From JARBUG01 sp035628915 (GTDB lineage: Bacteria; Bacillota; Sulfobacillia; Symbiobacteriales; Symbiobacteriaceae), in contig DASPIW010000026.1 of the NCBI GenBank assembly GCA_035628915.1, positions 50,654 to 114,653 on the forward strand: DNA of 64,000 nt, written 5' to 3'. A program made the translations under genes and the position numbers. The first letter of the stretch is position 1. The number at the start of each line of letters is the position of its first letter. The notes under the pieces are model-generated. The model saw nothing but the letters and a program-made list of their open reading frames with translations, had not been told where the DNA came from and made no database searches. This document shows positions 50,939 to 60,032 of the stretch, piece after piece.

Positions 50939-51697
50939 CTACGGTTCGTCACTCTTGATTTCCTGCCCGAGATCAATCACCGCGCGGTCCTTCAAAACCA
51001 CAACATCGACCCGGCGGTTCTTCTGTTTCCCCTCCGCCGTCTTGTTGTCGAAGAGCGGGCGGGTCTCCCCATACCCCACGACGATCATTTGACTCTCGGC
51101 GACGCCTTTGGACTGGAGATACTGGCGCACCCGGTTGGCCCGGGCATAGGAAAGCTCCCAGTTAGACGGGAACTCTGCGGTATGAATTGGGTCGGTATCC
51201 GTATGGCCTTCGAGCGAAATGTCGCTTGGCAGGCCCTTGAGCCGCTCAGCAATATCGTCCAGCAGGGGGACGATTTCCGGGCGCAGGTCAGCCTTGCCCG
51301 AATCGAAAAAGGCGTTGCCCGCCAGGCTGATGACCAGTCCCCGCTCATTGAGGAAGACGCCGAAGCGGCCGTCGCGGGAAAAGTCGGCGGCTAGCCCCTT
51401 CCCAATCTCCTCCAGCGTTTTCGCCAGTCCTTCCGGCGTCAGCTGCGGGGTCACTTCGCTCGGGATGGTAATGCCATCGCCCACGCCACCGGTGCTGACA
51501 ATCACATTGCCACCGCCGAAGACCTTGGCAAGGGCGCCGGCAATGGCCCTGTACTTCGCCTCATCCACCGTGGAAAGCGCGTAGAGCATGATGAAGAGGG
51601 CCAGGAGCAAGGTGATCATGTCGGAATAGGTGAGCAGCCACCGCTCCAGGCCTGCGCCGCCATGGCCGCCGCCGCCCTTCTTCTTCTTGGCGCTCAT
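50939..51697 (-). CDS. motB: Flagellar motor stator protein MotB
   Basis: A 252-residue protein: a lysine/glycine-rich N-terminus, one membrane helix starting WLLTYSDMITLLLALFIMLY with the proton- or sodium-binding aspartate, a plug/linker region, then the OmpA-like peptidoglycan-binding domain (ISLEGHTDTDPI, ELSYARANRVRQYLQSKGV, QKNRRVDVVV). ATG 51697 overlaps motA by four bases. The IS begins 12 bases after the stop, so the gene itself is intact. Confidence 0.93.
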   Translation of the reverse strand: MSAKKKKGGGGHGGAGLERWLLTYSDMITLLLALFIMLYALSTVDEAKYRAIAGALAKVFGGGNVIVSTGGVGDGITIPSEVTPQLTPEGLAKTLEEIGKGLAADFSRDGRFGVFLNERGLVISLAGNAFFDSGKADLRPEIVPLLDDIAERLKGLPSDISLEGHTDTDPIHTAEFPSNWELSYARANRVRQYLQSKGVAESQMIVVGYGETRPLFDNKTAEGKQKNRRVDVVVLKDRAVIDLGQEIKSDEP

Positions 51698-52482
51698 TCT
51701 TCATCGCCTCCGCGGCGGCGCTCCCGCCGGACGGCTTCCGATATGAAAACCTCCAGCTTCTCGCGCAGGGCGCGGGGCGCCTCGCCGGTTTGCAGGCCGC
51801 TTACACCGGCGATGCACATCCGGCCGATCAGGCTTTCATGGTTGATGTTCTGCTTCACCTTGCTGGCAAGCGGCAGCCAAAACAGGTTGGCAGAAAGAAT
51901 GCCCCACAGTGTCGCCAGGAAGGCCAGGGAGATATTGTGCGCCAGCGTCGCTGAATCGCCCATTTCGCCGAGCACGTTCACCAGACCGATGACCGTACCG
52001 ATAATGCCGATGGTGGGCGCATAGCCCCCTGCAGCCTCCAGGGCGCCGGCCGCGTTGAGCAGACGCTCTTCGGCCAGTTCGACCTGCGTCTCCATGGTCA
52101 GCTTGACGATCTCCGGGTCGGTGCCGTCAACGATTAGCTGCACTCCGCGCACGAGCAGGGGGTTGTCCAGCGAGGCAACATCATCCTGCAGAGCCAGCAG
52201 CCCTTCGCGACGGGCCTTTTCTGCCATGCGGACGATCCGGTCAATCAGATCCTGGGGGTCCAGCTCTTTATGCACAAACGCTGACCTGATCAGCCCCGGG
52301 AGGTTGCGCAGGTCGCCCTGGCGGTACCCAATCATCGTTGCGCCGATGGTCGCACCGAAAATCAGCAGCATGGCGTTCGGGGAGACCAGGGCCAGCAGCG
52401 ACCCGGGGCCGCTCTCGAAAATTACCGAGACAATCAGCGCACCAAAAGCGACGAGGAAACCGATAATCGTCGCGAGATCCAC
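51694..52482 (-). CDS. motA: Flagellar motor stator protein MotA
   Basis: A 262-residue protein with four membrane helices. It begins DLATIIGFLVAFGALIVSVI and has the family helix GGYAPTIGIIGTVIGLVNVL, and a large cytoplasmic loop with the charged residues that contact the rotor. I chose GTG 52482 because MotA proteins start at this point; a GTG at 52494 overlaps the AAAGGG ribosome binding site. Other flagellar genes are outside the window, as is common for mot loci. Confidence 0.92.
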   Translation of the reverse strand: MDLATIIGFLVAFGALIVSVIFESGPGSLLALVSPNAMLLIFGATIGATMIGYRQGDLRNLPGLIRSAFVHKELDPQDLIDRIVRMAEKARREGLLALQDDVASLDNPLLVRGVQLIVDGTDPEIVKLTMETQVELAEERLLNAAGALEAAGGYAPTIGIIGTVIGLVNVLGEMGDSATLAHNISLAFLATLWGILSANLFWLPLASKVKQNINHESLIGRMCIAGVSGLQTGEAPRALREKLEVFISEAVRRERRRGGDEE

Positions 52483-52558
52483 CGAGGATATCACCCTTTC
52501 AAGACAGGGTTTACCTCCTATGTATCGGTTATTTCTCCTTGATTTTTAAGGATTGAAA

Positions 52559-53065
52559 CTAGCCCGCCAGGGCGCCGGCATGGCGCACGCGGGCCTTGAG
52601 GTCGGCCAGCAGCCGCGGGGAAGGCCGGAAAGCAACGGCTTTTCCTGCGGCGTGCAGCACCCAGATTTCGTTCTCCCGCCACATCCAGAATGGCGGGAAC
52701 AAGTGGAGTATCTCCACCCCCAAATCGCGCTGAGCGCCGCCGTCCCACGTCCAGCGGTAACGCCACCGGTACAGGTGCGTCCCGGCGGTCAGCGGCACCT
52801 CGAGGCGGCTCCAGGCCTGCTGCAGCAGCAGCCGGTTATCCTGGACTACGTAACGCACCGTGCTCAGGGCGTAGATCAGCCAGGCGAAATACAGCGCAAG
52901 ACCGGCGAGCAGCGCCAAGGCGATGAATTCCAGCGTGTGCACGTGATCCGGGCTGGCTTTCACGCGCCAGATCAGCCACCCCAGTACGGCTGCGGCGGCT
53001 GCCGCCCCCCCGATACAGAAGACACGGTCCCAGCGGGTATCCGGCGATTCGTGGTGGAAATCCAT
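52559..53065 (-). CDS. Membrane protein with PH-like domain
   Basis: A 168-residue protein: two membrane helices (VFCIGGAAAAAAVLGWLIW and LEFIALALLAGLALYFAWLIYAL) followed by a ~90-residue beta-rich domain (VRYVVQDNRLLLQQAWSRLEV, ending FRPSPRLLADLKARV) that resembles the bacterial PH (bPH) type. The ATG follows GAGGAGG. It is divergent from the MFS gene. The function is unknown. Confidence 0.6.
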   Translation of the reverse strand: MDFHHESPDTRWDRVFCIGGAAAAAAVLGWLIWRVKASPDHVHTLEFIALALLAGLALYFAWLIYALSTVRYVVQDNRLLLQQAWSRLEVPLTAGTHLYRWRYRWTWDGGAQRDLGVEILHLFPPFWMWRENEIWVLHAAGKAVAFRPSPRLLADLKARVRHAGALAG

Positions 53066-53208
53066 CGCCTGAAACCTCCTCATCCGGCCAATCGATAAAC
53101 ACTTTCTCTTTCGAGAATTCTTCGATGCAATCCTCTGTGGACGCATGCGCGGCGTCATGGTAGATTATTTTCGCACCCGAAATATAAATAACCAGAAGGT
53201 GCTTGGTG

Positions 53209-54423
53209 ATGTTCAAGCGACGGGCTCCGGCAGAGTCCTGGCAACGGGACCTGTATATCCTATGGGGCTGCAACTTCGTGCTGCAGCTTGGCTTCAGTCT
53301 GATTATGCCGTTCCTGCCGCTGTACCTGGAGGAGCTTAACGTTCAGGGGCCGGCGGTGGACCTGTGGTCAGGCGTGATTTTCTCGGCCAACTTTGTAGTG
53401 ATGGCGATTTTCTCGCCCATTTGGGGCGCCCTGTCCGACCGGACAGGCCGCAAGCCGATGATGCTGCGCAGCGCCTTCGGTATGGGCCTGGTGGTCTGGC
53501 TGATGGGTCTGGTCACCTCCGTTTACCAGTTGGTCGGGCTACGGCTCCTGCAGGGCGTGGCCGCCGGGTTCATTGCTGCCACCATGGCGTACATCGCCGG
53601 CATTGTGCCGCGCGACCGATCGGGGTATGCCCTTGGCCTCCTTGGGAACGGCGCCACCGCCGGCACGATTCTCGGGCCGCTGCTTGGTGGTGTCCTCTCC
53701 CGCTGGATCGGCTATCGCCCCATCTTCTTTCTGACCTCCCTCTCCTGCCTGGTGGCAGGAGCAGTTGTCTACTTCACCATCCGGGAGGAGTTCACTCCGG
53801 TTGCCCGCCAGCAGCGCGAGGGGCTGATCAGCGACTTCCGGCTGGTGGCACGCTATCCGGTGGTGCTGGCCATGACTGTCGTCCTGTTCATGAACACGTT
53901 CTCCATCCTGACGGCCGAGCCCGTCCTGGCCCGGTTCCTGCGCGACCTGGATGCGCCACTGGAGTGGGTCTCCTTCCTGTCCGGCGTCGTCTTTTCCATG
54001 ACCGGGGCAGCGAACCTATTGGTGGCGCCCATGTCAGGCAAGCTGAGCGACCGCTTCGGCTCCCGGCGGCTCCTTGTCGTCTGTCTGGGCGGGGCAGCTC
54101 TTCTGTACGTGGCGCAGGGGTTCGCGACGGCCACCTGGCAGATGGTCATCCTGCGGTTCGTGCTTGGGATTTTCACAGGGGGGCTGATGCCGGCTGCCGG
54201 CGGCCTGATTGCCCGAACGGCCCCGCGGGATTTGCAGGGGCGGATTTTCGGCCTGACCAATTCGGCCATCTTCCTCGGCAACACGGTGGGACCCCTGGTC
54301 GGGGGGGCCGTGGCGGCCCAGTTCGGACTCCGGGCGGTCTTCCCGGTGACGGGCGCCCTGCTCCTGGCGGATCTGCTCTGGGTCACCCTTGGGGTACACG
54401 AGAAGGCGCCGGGGCAAGAGTAA
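53209..54423 (+). CDS. MFS multidrug-type exporter
   Basis: A 404-residue, 12-helix protein of the drug:H+ antiporter type. Motif A between helices 2 and 3 is IWGALSDRTGRKPMML, and the drug-exporter motif C-like stretch GLLGNGATAGTILGPLLGG lies in helix 5. It resembles MdtG/PmrA/YttB proteins. ATG 53209 is seven bases after AGAAGGTG. It stands alone, divergent from the PH-like gene. Confidence 0.85.
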   Translation: MFKRRAPAESWQRDLYILWGCNFVLQLGFSLIMPFLPLYLEELNVQGPAVDLWSGVIFSANFVVMAIFSPIWGALSDRTGRKPMMLRSAFGMGLVVWLMGLVTSVYQLVGLRLLQGVAAGFIAATMAYIAGIVPRDRSGYALGLLGNGATAGTILGPLLGGVLSRWIGYRPIFFLTSLSCLVAGAVVYFTIREEFTPVARQQREGLISDFRLVARYPVVLAMTVVLFMNTFSILTAEPVLARFLRDLDAPLEWVSFLSGVVFSMTGAANLLVAPMSGKLSDRFGSRRLLVVCLGGAALLYVAQGFATATWQMVILRFVLGIFTGGLMPAAGGLIARTAPRDLQGRIFGLTNSAIFLGNTVGPLVGGAVAAQFGLRAVFPVTGALLLADLLWVTLGVHEKAPGQE

Positions 54424-54633
54424 GCGGGAGGCGGGGGGAAGTACGGGCCGGAAACCGTCACGGCGTGCCTGTCAGTTTCGTCCCAAAGCTCAGCAATCAC
54501 TTTCCGGCGCGTCGATTCTGCCGATTAGGAGAGTATCCTCTCAGGACACCTTAGAAAGGGAGTCCACGCCTGGTTCAGCACTTGCCGCAATCTCCCTGCC
54601 ACTGGAGGAATCGCGCTGATACCCAAAGGACAG

Positions 54634-56448
54634 TTGCGCCGCATTGCGAAACGCATCGCCGAAAAGCTGGAGGCAAAGTTCGGCTACGCGGGCACAAACG
54701 CGCCAATCGACATCGCTTCGTACCTGCCCGCGGGCATTCAGTTCCCGGAAGAGCTGTCCGTCATTCTCGAGCGTCTGGGGAAGCTTGGCTTGCACTGTTT
54801 CTCTTCCGCGCCCCTCTCCGGCGGCGTGGATGCCGAGCGCAAGGCAGCCAGACAGCAGCACCGGCGGGATGCCGCGGAGCGCATTCAGAACCGGTTGAGC
54901 GGTCAACTCGCGGTCGATTTGGTCGCGCCCCGGCGGCGGCAGGTCACCCTACACATCGGCCCGACCAATTCCGGCAAGACGCACCATGCCCTGCAGCGGC
55001 TGGCAGCGTCCACCAAGGGGCTCTACCTGGCGCCCCTGCGGCTGCTGGCCTGGGAAGCGGCGGAGCGCCTTAATGAAGCCGGCTGCCCGACAAACCTGCT
55101 GACCGGCGAGGAGTTCATTGCCGTGGAGGGCGCCCGGGTCATTGCTGCCACTACGGAGATGTTCCCGCCCGACGTGTATGAAGTCGTGGTAATCGACGAA
55201 GCCCAGATGGTGGGGGACCCGGACCGGGGCTGGGCTTGGCTGCGGGCCATGGTGCAGGCGAACACGGAAGAACTGCATGTCTGCGCCGCCCCCCAGGCGG
55301 AAAGCTTTCTGCTGCGCATGTTTGCGGCCCTGGGCGATCAGGTTTCGGTGGAGCATAACGAGCGGCTGGTGCCGCTCCGCCCCCTGCCCGATGCCATTCC
55401 CCTGGACCGCCTGCCGGAGCGTTCGGCCGTCGTGGTCTTTTCCCGCACGGAGGTTCTGCGGATCAAGTCCGAAATCGAGGCGGTACACAAAAAGCCCTGC
55501 GCCGTCATATACGGCGCCCTGCCGCCGGACGTCAGGCGGGAGCAGGCCCGCCGGGTGCGCTCCGGCGAATGCCCCTATGTCGTGGCGACTGACGCCATCG
55601 GCATGGGTATCAACTTCCCGGTCGACAACGTCTTCCTGGTGGAAGTGACGAAGTACGACGGCCGGTCGGAGCGGCCCCTCAAGGCGGAAGAGATCTTGCA
55701 GATCATCGGGCGCGCCGGCCGCTTCGGCCTGTCTGAGGCGGGCTGGTACGGCAGCACGAGCCGAAACAACCACGGGTACCTGCTGGAGACGGCCCTCGAA
55801 AAACCGACGCCCATTGAAAGCGCCTACCTGCAGCCGACGGTCGACCAGCTGCGGTTCCTGTCGGGCCGGCTCCACAAGCGGCTTCAGTTGTGGCAACAGC
55901 TCGCCGAGCCGCTGGTGCCTGAGTTCATTAAGATCGCACCGCTCGACCAGATCATCGAACTGGCGCGGCTGCTGCCGCCCGGCTTGGAGGCGGACCTGGA
56001 GCAGGCGTACATGCTCGTGACGGCACCTGTGAGCCGCGAAAGCCAGAGCTACTGGCAGCACGTGGTGGCGGCCCTGGAAGCCGGAAAGCGGGCGCCGGGC
56101 CCCGAGCGCCCGCCGGGGGAGATCCAGTCGGATATGGACCTGCAGGCCGCCGAAAGCTCCCTGCGGCAGCATGAACTCTGCCTGTGGCTGCTGCGCCGCG
56201 AAGTGCCGTGCAAGGCCGGCGAGCACCGGGTGCGGCAGGCCCGCAATGCGATCGCGGACGCTATGAACAAGGCCCTGGCCCGGGGCCTGAGCCTGGGCGG
56301 CTGCCGGGTATGCGGGCGCAAACTGCCGCCGGGCTACCGCTTCCGGATCTGCGGACCCTGCTACGAGCGGCAGACGGGGCGCCGGGACCGTGGCGCGCTG
56401 GATGTGGGGCCCGCCGCAAACGCTGACGAGCCGCCGGCGCGTGTATAG
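54634..56448 (+). CDS. Suv3-like DExQ-box RNA helicase
   Basis: A protein of about 605 residues close to mitochondrial Suv3. N-terminal ~100 residues are helical. Walker A is in TLHIGPTNSGKTHHALQRL, then GLYLAPLRLLAWEAAERLNE and NLLTGEEF, DEAQ box VVVIDEAQMVGDPDRGWAW, and motif VI QIIGRAGRFG after ATDAIGMGINFPVD. A Suv3-type C-terminal region follows, ending with CRVCGRKLPPGYRFRICGPC, a four-cysteine zinc knuckle. It probably unwinds RNA in decay or processing. Start is uncertain: TTG 54634 is too near AAAGGA, whereas TGGAGGAA is ideally placed for ATA 54619 (or CTG 54616). Confidence 0.88.
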   Translation: MRRIAKRIAEKLEAKFGYAGTNAPIDIASYLPAGIQFPEELSVILERLGKLGLHCFSSAPLSGGVDAERKAARQQHRRDAAERIQNRLSGQLAVDLVAPRRRQVTLHIGPTNSGKTHHALQRLAASTKGLYLAPLRLLAWEAAERLNEAGCPTNLLTGEEFIAVEGARVIAATTEMFPPDVYEVVVIDEAQMVGDPDRGWAWLRAMVQANTEELHVCAAPQAESFLLRMFAALGDQVSVEHNERLVPLRPLPDAIPLDRLPERSAVVVFSRTEVLRIKSEIEAVHKKPCAVIYGALPPDVRREQARRVRSGECPYVVATDAIGMGINFPVDNVFLVEVTKYDGRSERPLKAEEILQIIGRAGRFGLSEAGWYGSTSRNNHGYLLETALEKPTPIESAYLQPTVDQLRFLSGRLHKRLQLWQQLAEPLVPEFIKIAPLDQIIELARLLPPGLEADLEQAYMLVTAPVSRESQSYWQHVVAALEAGKRAPGPERPPGEIQSDMDLQAAESSLRQHELCLWLLRREVPCKAGEHRVRQARNAIADAMNKALARGLSLGGCRVCGRKLPPGYRFRICGPCYERQTGRRDRGALDVGPAANADEPPARV

Positions 56449-56640
56449 GGGCGGCGTCCACGGGCACCATGAAAATGGTGGCAGCCGCCCCTGTGAGTGT
56501 TGCTAAGTCAGTGGTTCAGAGTGCGCTGGGAACGTTACTGGTTGGACAAATGTATCGCCGCTGTGAAGAGGGCGAGCAGAAGCAGGTTCTCTTCTACGGA
56601 CAGTTCAACGGAGAACCTCACGATGTTGCCACCGATCGCA

Positions 56641-56674
56641 AACAACCCTTCGACACGGTCGTCGAAGGGTTGTT
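56641..56674. terminator. Hairpin between the helicase and nitrilase genes
   Basis: AACAACCCTTCGAC pairs perfectly over 14 bases with GTCGAAGGGTTGTT around ACGGTC, followed by CCTCTATT. It serves convergent genes. The 190 bases before it (56449-56640) hold no gene I can support. Confidence 0.7.
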
Positions 56675-56689
56675 CCTCTATTACCGCAC

Positions 56690-57556
56690 TCACTCCGCCC
56701 GCTTCACCTGTCGCTCCGGCACCAGAATTCGGTACGCTTCCGGGCGCCGCTCCGCGCGGGGCAGTACACTCCCCTCGCGCCGCACCCGGTGCAGCAGTTC
56801 GAGGTCGACCTCACCGGTCACGCACAGCCCCTGATTCCACTCGCCTTCTGTCAACAGGCCACCCGGCGGGAAAGGAATGTCGCACGGGGTGATAATGCCC
56901 GACTTGCCCCACGACTGCTCCAAGTACCGCACTGCCGGCAGACCCCCGACGAGAGCGCTGTGAACCACGTACACCTGGTTTTCCACTGCCCGTGCATGGC
57001 AGCAGTGACGCACCCGCCAGAAGCCCGTCCGATCCGCCGTCGCCGACGGCACCAGCAGCATGTCGGCGCCTGCCTCGGCGGCAACCCGGGCGGGCTCGGG
57101 AAACTCCACGTCGAAGCAGACGAGAACGCCCACCCGTCCAAACGGAGTATCCACGAGGGTCAGCCCGTCGCCTCTGGACAGGCACCAGCTCTGCTCACCC
57201 TCGCAGGGCGTCATGTGCAGTTTGTCCTGGGTGAACATTTCGCCTGACGGTAGGAACAGGTGGGCCGTGTTGTACTGCTTCTCATCACGCTCCGTAACGT
57301 GGGTTCCCGCAAGAATCGTCATTTTCGTGGAGCGGGCCAGCCCACTGAACAGCTCCCGGTAGGGGCCCGTCCAGCGGCTCCACTCGGGGTCCAGCGCCAC
57401 AAGGGGCGCCGTGAGGTACTCCGGAAAGACCGCCAGCTGGCAGCGGTCATCTTCCGCCAGCCGGACGAAGTTGAAGACCTGCGCGGCGAACTCGTCAAAC
57501 CGTCTGACGGGCCGGTGATCAAACTGAATGGCTGCGATACGGACACGCTGGTTCAT
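56690..57556 (-). CDS. Carbon-nitrogen hydrolase (nitrilase superfamily)
   Basis: A 288-residue enzyme with the complete Glu-Lys-Cys triad: E46 in LAVFPEYL, K112 in FTQDKLHM and C147 in VGVLVCFDVEFPEPARV. A second supporting glutamate is in the usual CEGEQSW place. These enzymes hydrolyse amides or nitriles; this subgroup resembles R-amidase/N-carbamoyl hydrolases, but the substrate is unknown. ATG 57556 follows GGGGGG. It stands next to an unknown membrane-anchored gene in the same direction, 25 bases apart. Confidence 0.88.
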   Translation of the reverse strand: MNQRVRIAAIQFDHRPVRRFDEFAAQVFNFVRLAEDDRCQLAVFPEYLTAPLVALDPEWSRWTGPYRELFSGLARSTKMTILAGTHVTERDEKQYNTAHLFLPSGEMFTQDKLHMTPCEGEQSWCLSRGDGLTLVDTPFGRVGVLVCFDVEFPEPARVAAEAGADMLLVPSATADRTGFWRVRHCCHARAVENQVYVVHSALVGGLPAVRYLEQSWGKSGIITPCDIPFPPGGLLTEGEWNQGLCVTGEVDLELLHRVRREGSVLPRAERRPEAYRILVPERQVKRAE

Positions 57557-57581
57557 ACTCTGCCCCCCCGGTTAGTCACCT

Positions 57582-58538
57582 CTAGTCTCCGGTACGACCT
57601 CCCGATGGCGTCACGGGAAGCGGCTCCCGCCCCTTCAGCATCCGGTCCAAATGGTCATACACCGCCAGGCTGGCCTCCTGCTTGACAATTGCCAGCAGGT
57701 CGGCTTCCGTGCGGGCGCCTTGCGCCTTCATGAGCAGTTCGCTCAGAGACGACTTCCGCATTCTGTCGGTCCTCAGACTGGCCTCCAGCCAGATGGCAAT
57801 AGCGTAAGCCTTCTTGGGCCCAAACTCACGCTCCCACTTACCCCTGTCCACCGACGACCACAGCTTCGTCTGGTCGAGCAGTTTGACTGCATAGTACTGG
57901 GTGGCTCCTCTCTCCAGCCAGCGGAGTTCGTACCCGAACTCGGGAACCCACAGTTCTGCAACGGCACGGCCCAGGTCCTCGGGCTTGGGGCCCGCCACTA
58001 CGGCTAGTTTTTCCCGCACGGGCGGGCGCCCGAATAGCTCCTCCGCTGCAGCGTAGAGCCGGCGCACCTTGTCGGCTGTCTCGGGAGCGGAGGCCATGCC
58101 CAAAGGCAATGCCACAGCCACAGGACCATCCTGGAACAGAATGAAGCGTCCGGCATAGTGACCCGCCTGCCGCCAGCCCTCCGGCAGGCGCACGGCCGGC
58201 GATCCGCCGGCAACGGGCAGCGGCAGGTCCGCCAGGTCGTACGGTCCGTCACCCTCAATCAGTGTCAGGTCGAGGGGGCTCCTGAAGAAAGCAGCCGCTC
58301 GCCGGCGGGCGCCCGGCCACGGTGAAAACGTGACGGCCTGAACGAGCGGGAAGTCATCAGCCTGCAGCAGATCGACAAAGAGCCCGGGCTGTTCGAGGCG
58401 CAGAACGAGGGCGGGCCTGCCGTCGGGTTCGGTGTCCACAGTATAAACAGCTTCACTTCGAAACAGCAGCGGACCGGCGAACCAGACCACCGCCAGAACT
58501 GCGATCAGGACCACTGCTACAAAGAAAGTGCGCTTCAT
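57582..58538 (-). CDS. Hypothetical membrane-anchored protein
   Basis: A 318-residue protein with one N-terminal membrane helix (TFFVAVVLIAVLAVVWFAGPL) and an extracytoplasmic domain of ~290 residues. The domain starts strand-rich (YTVDTEPDGRPALVLRLEQP) and ends helical (SLSELLMKAQGARTEADLLA). No known motif or lipobox is seen. ATG 58538 follows GGAGGAG. It is upstream of the nitrilase gene and probably co-transcribed with it. Confidence 0.6.
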   Translation of the reverse strand: MKRTFFVAVVLIAVLAVVWFAGPLLFRSEAVYTVDTEPDGRPALVLRLEQPGLFVDLLQADDFPLVQAVTFSPWPGARRRAAAFFRSPLDLTLIEGDGPYDLADLPLPVAGGSPAVRLPEGWRQAGHYAGRFILFQDGPVAVALPLGMASAPETADKVRRLYAAAEELFGRPPVREKLAVVAGPKPEDLGRAVAELWVPEFGYELRWLERGATQYYAVKLLDQTKLWSSVDRGKWEREFGPKKAYAIAIWLEASLRTDRMRKSSLSELLMKAQGARTEADLLAIVKQEASLAVYDHLDRMLKGREPLPVTPSGGRTGD

Positions 58539-58773
58539 GGGAAGTATCTCCTCCGGTACCACCGCTTCCATGCGCCGGGCTCCGGCTCCTGCCGCCAAAA
58601 GCACCTTTCGCGGCGGTATCGCGACTCATTTGCACATCAGGTTCGCGGCAAAAGCGATCCGTGTGACACAATTGATAAAAACGTGCAATTACACGTTCGG
58701 GCGCCGGGGGTTACCATTGAGGGGAAGGACATCATCAACCGTTCCGGTGAAGCCGCGAAGGGAGATGAGGGGG

Positions 58774-59958
58774 ATGACTTACCCGGCTGTGTTACCACCT
58801 TCACAAGAGCCGCTCGCCATTGACCAGTATGCCCAGTGCTACCACAAGGGCCTGTTCGCCGCCCCCTGGCTCGAAAGGCCAGATCCGCTGGAAATCGTGG
58901 CGGCACAGCAGCTGTCCCGCAGCCTGGCTCACGCTCCTGCAGCGCCTTCGGACTGGACTCCCGCCTTCAGCCACCTGATGGAGGTGCGGAGCCACTGTCT
59001 GCTGGCAGCCTCGGCCCTGGATCCCATTCCCGCCCGGCATCATTACGGCGATGCGCTCAAGACGTGTAAGGTGGCCCTGAACATCCTGCACCACGCCACC
59101 GATGGCCCTGAGGGCGCCCTCGCCAGGTGGGCCCTGGGCACCCACACCCTGATTCAGGCGCAGCTTGCCATGCCTGACCTGGAGGAGTCTGAGCGGCTGG
59201 CCCGCCACGCGATCGTTATGCTCAGTTCAATTGGCGATCCCCTCTATGCGGGTGCGGAGCAGGATGCCCACGCCGCAACACGCCTGGCCCGGGAGCCCCA
59301 GGAGTTGCACTGGAAAATGGAGGGGCTGTGCGACCGGATCGGGGATAAGCTGGCTTACTACCGGTTTGAGATCGACCGGCAGGAAGCCTTGCTCAACCAG
59401 CGGCTGGCAGGCGTGGTGCGGGCACACAGCACCGCACTGCGGTCGGTTCTGGTCTGGGGGCTGCTGAACCTCGCCCTGATGGCGTCGCTCCCCCTGAACG
59501 GCCAATTCGCCCCGGACGTGCCCTGGAGCCTCCCGCTGGCCGTGGCGGTGCCCGTTCTCTGGTGGTGGACGTGGGACCGCCCTTACCGCAGCGGCATGCG
59601 TTTCTTCGACTGGATCCGGTCGATCAAGGCGGACTCGCTTACCCAGTTGACGGACGCAGTCGCCAACCTGATCAGTCCGGCCCGGCAGTTCAGCGAAAGC
59701 GCCGCCGATCTGCTGCGGCAGGCCCGCCTCGACCGCGAAGTGCTCGCCGCGTATCACCTGTTCACGCTGCCTTCCAGCGCCGATACCGTAGAAGACGCTG
59801 CCCAGTTAGTCGAAGAAGGCAGCTCCGTCCTCGCCGGACAGTGGTGCATCGAGCTGAACGATTCGCATCCCTGGCCGCTGGACGAAGTGCTCGCGGCCAG
59901 ACCTTCCAGGCTGCCCAACGGAATCCGCATCTACTTCGGTTCAGGCGGCCATATGTAA
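58774..59958 (+). CDS. Hypothetical membrane protein, 394 residues
   Basis: A protein with a helical N-terminal ~215 residues rich in His and Leu (ARHHYGDALKTCKVALNILH), a short coiled coil, two adjacent membrane helices (LVWGLLNLALMASLPLN and WSLPLAVAVPVLWWWTW), and a C-terminal cytoplasmic part ending in a compact domain (PSRLPNGIRIYFGSGGH). I do not recognise it. ATG 58774 sits nine bases after AAGGGAG. It is convergent with groEL. Confidence 0.55.
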   Translation: MTYPAVLPPSQEPLAIDQYAQCYHKGLFAAPWLERPDPLEIVAAQQLSRSLAHAPAAPSDWTPAFSHLMEVRSHCLLAASALDPIPARHHYGDALKTCKVALNILHHATDGPEGALARWALGTHTLIQAQLAMPDLEESERLARHAIVMLSSIGDPLYAGAEQDAHAATRLAREPQELHWKMEGLCDRIGDKLAYYRFEIDRQEALLNQRLAGVVRAHSTALRSVLVWGLLNLALMASLPLNGQFAPDVPWSLPLAVAVPVLWWWTWDRPYRSGMRFFDWIRSIKADSLTQLTDAVANLISPARQFSESAADLLRQARLDREVLAAYHLFTLPSSADTVEDAAQLVEEGSSVLAGQWCIELNDSHPWPLDEVLAARPSRLPNGIRIYFGSGGHM

Positions 59959-59977
59959 GCTCACGCCGTGAGCGGTG

Positions 59978-60014
59978 AAAGAGGGTCCCCGGCAACTGCG
60001 CCGGGGACCCTCTT
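59978..60014. terminator. Bidirectional terminator of groESL
   Basis: AAAGAGGGTCCCCGGC pairs with GCCGGGGACCCTCTTT around AACTGC, serving groEL on the minus strand and the convergent gene on the plus strand. Confidence 0.9.
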
Positions 60015-60032
60015 TGCGTGAGCCTAGGCTCA

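Noticed and set aside
54424..54600. T-box or other riboswitch ahead of the helicase
   Set aside because: No T-box consensus, specifier-like stem or terminator was visible.
56469..56892. Two overlapping plus-strand frames after the helicase
   Set aside because: They run through a terminator and antisense into the nitrilase gene, with no family resemblance.
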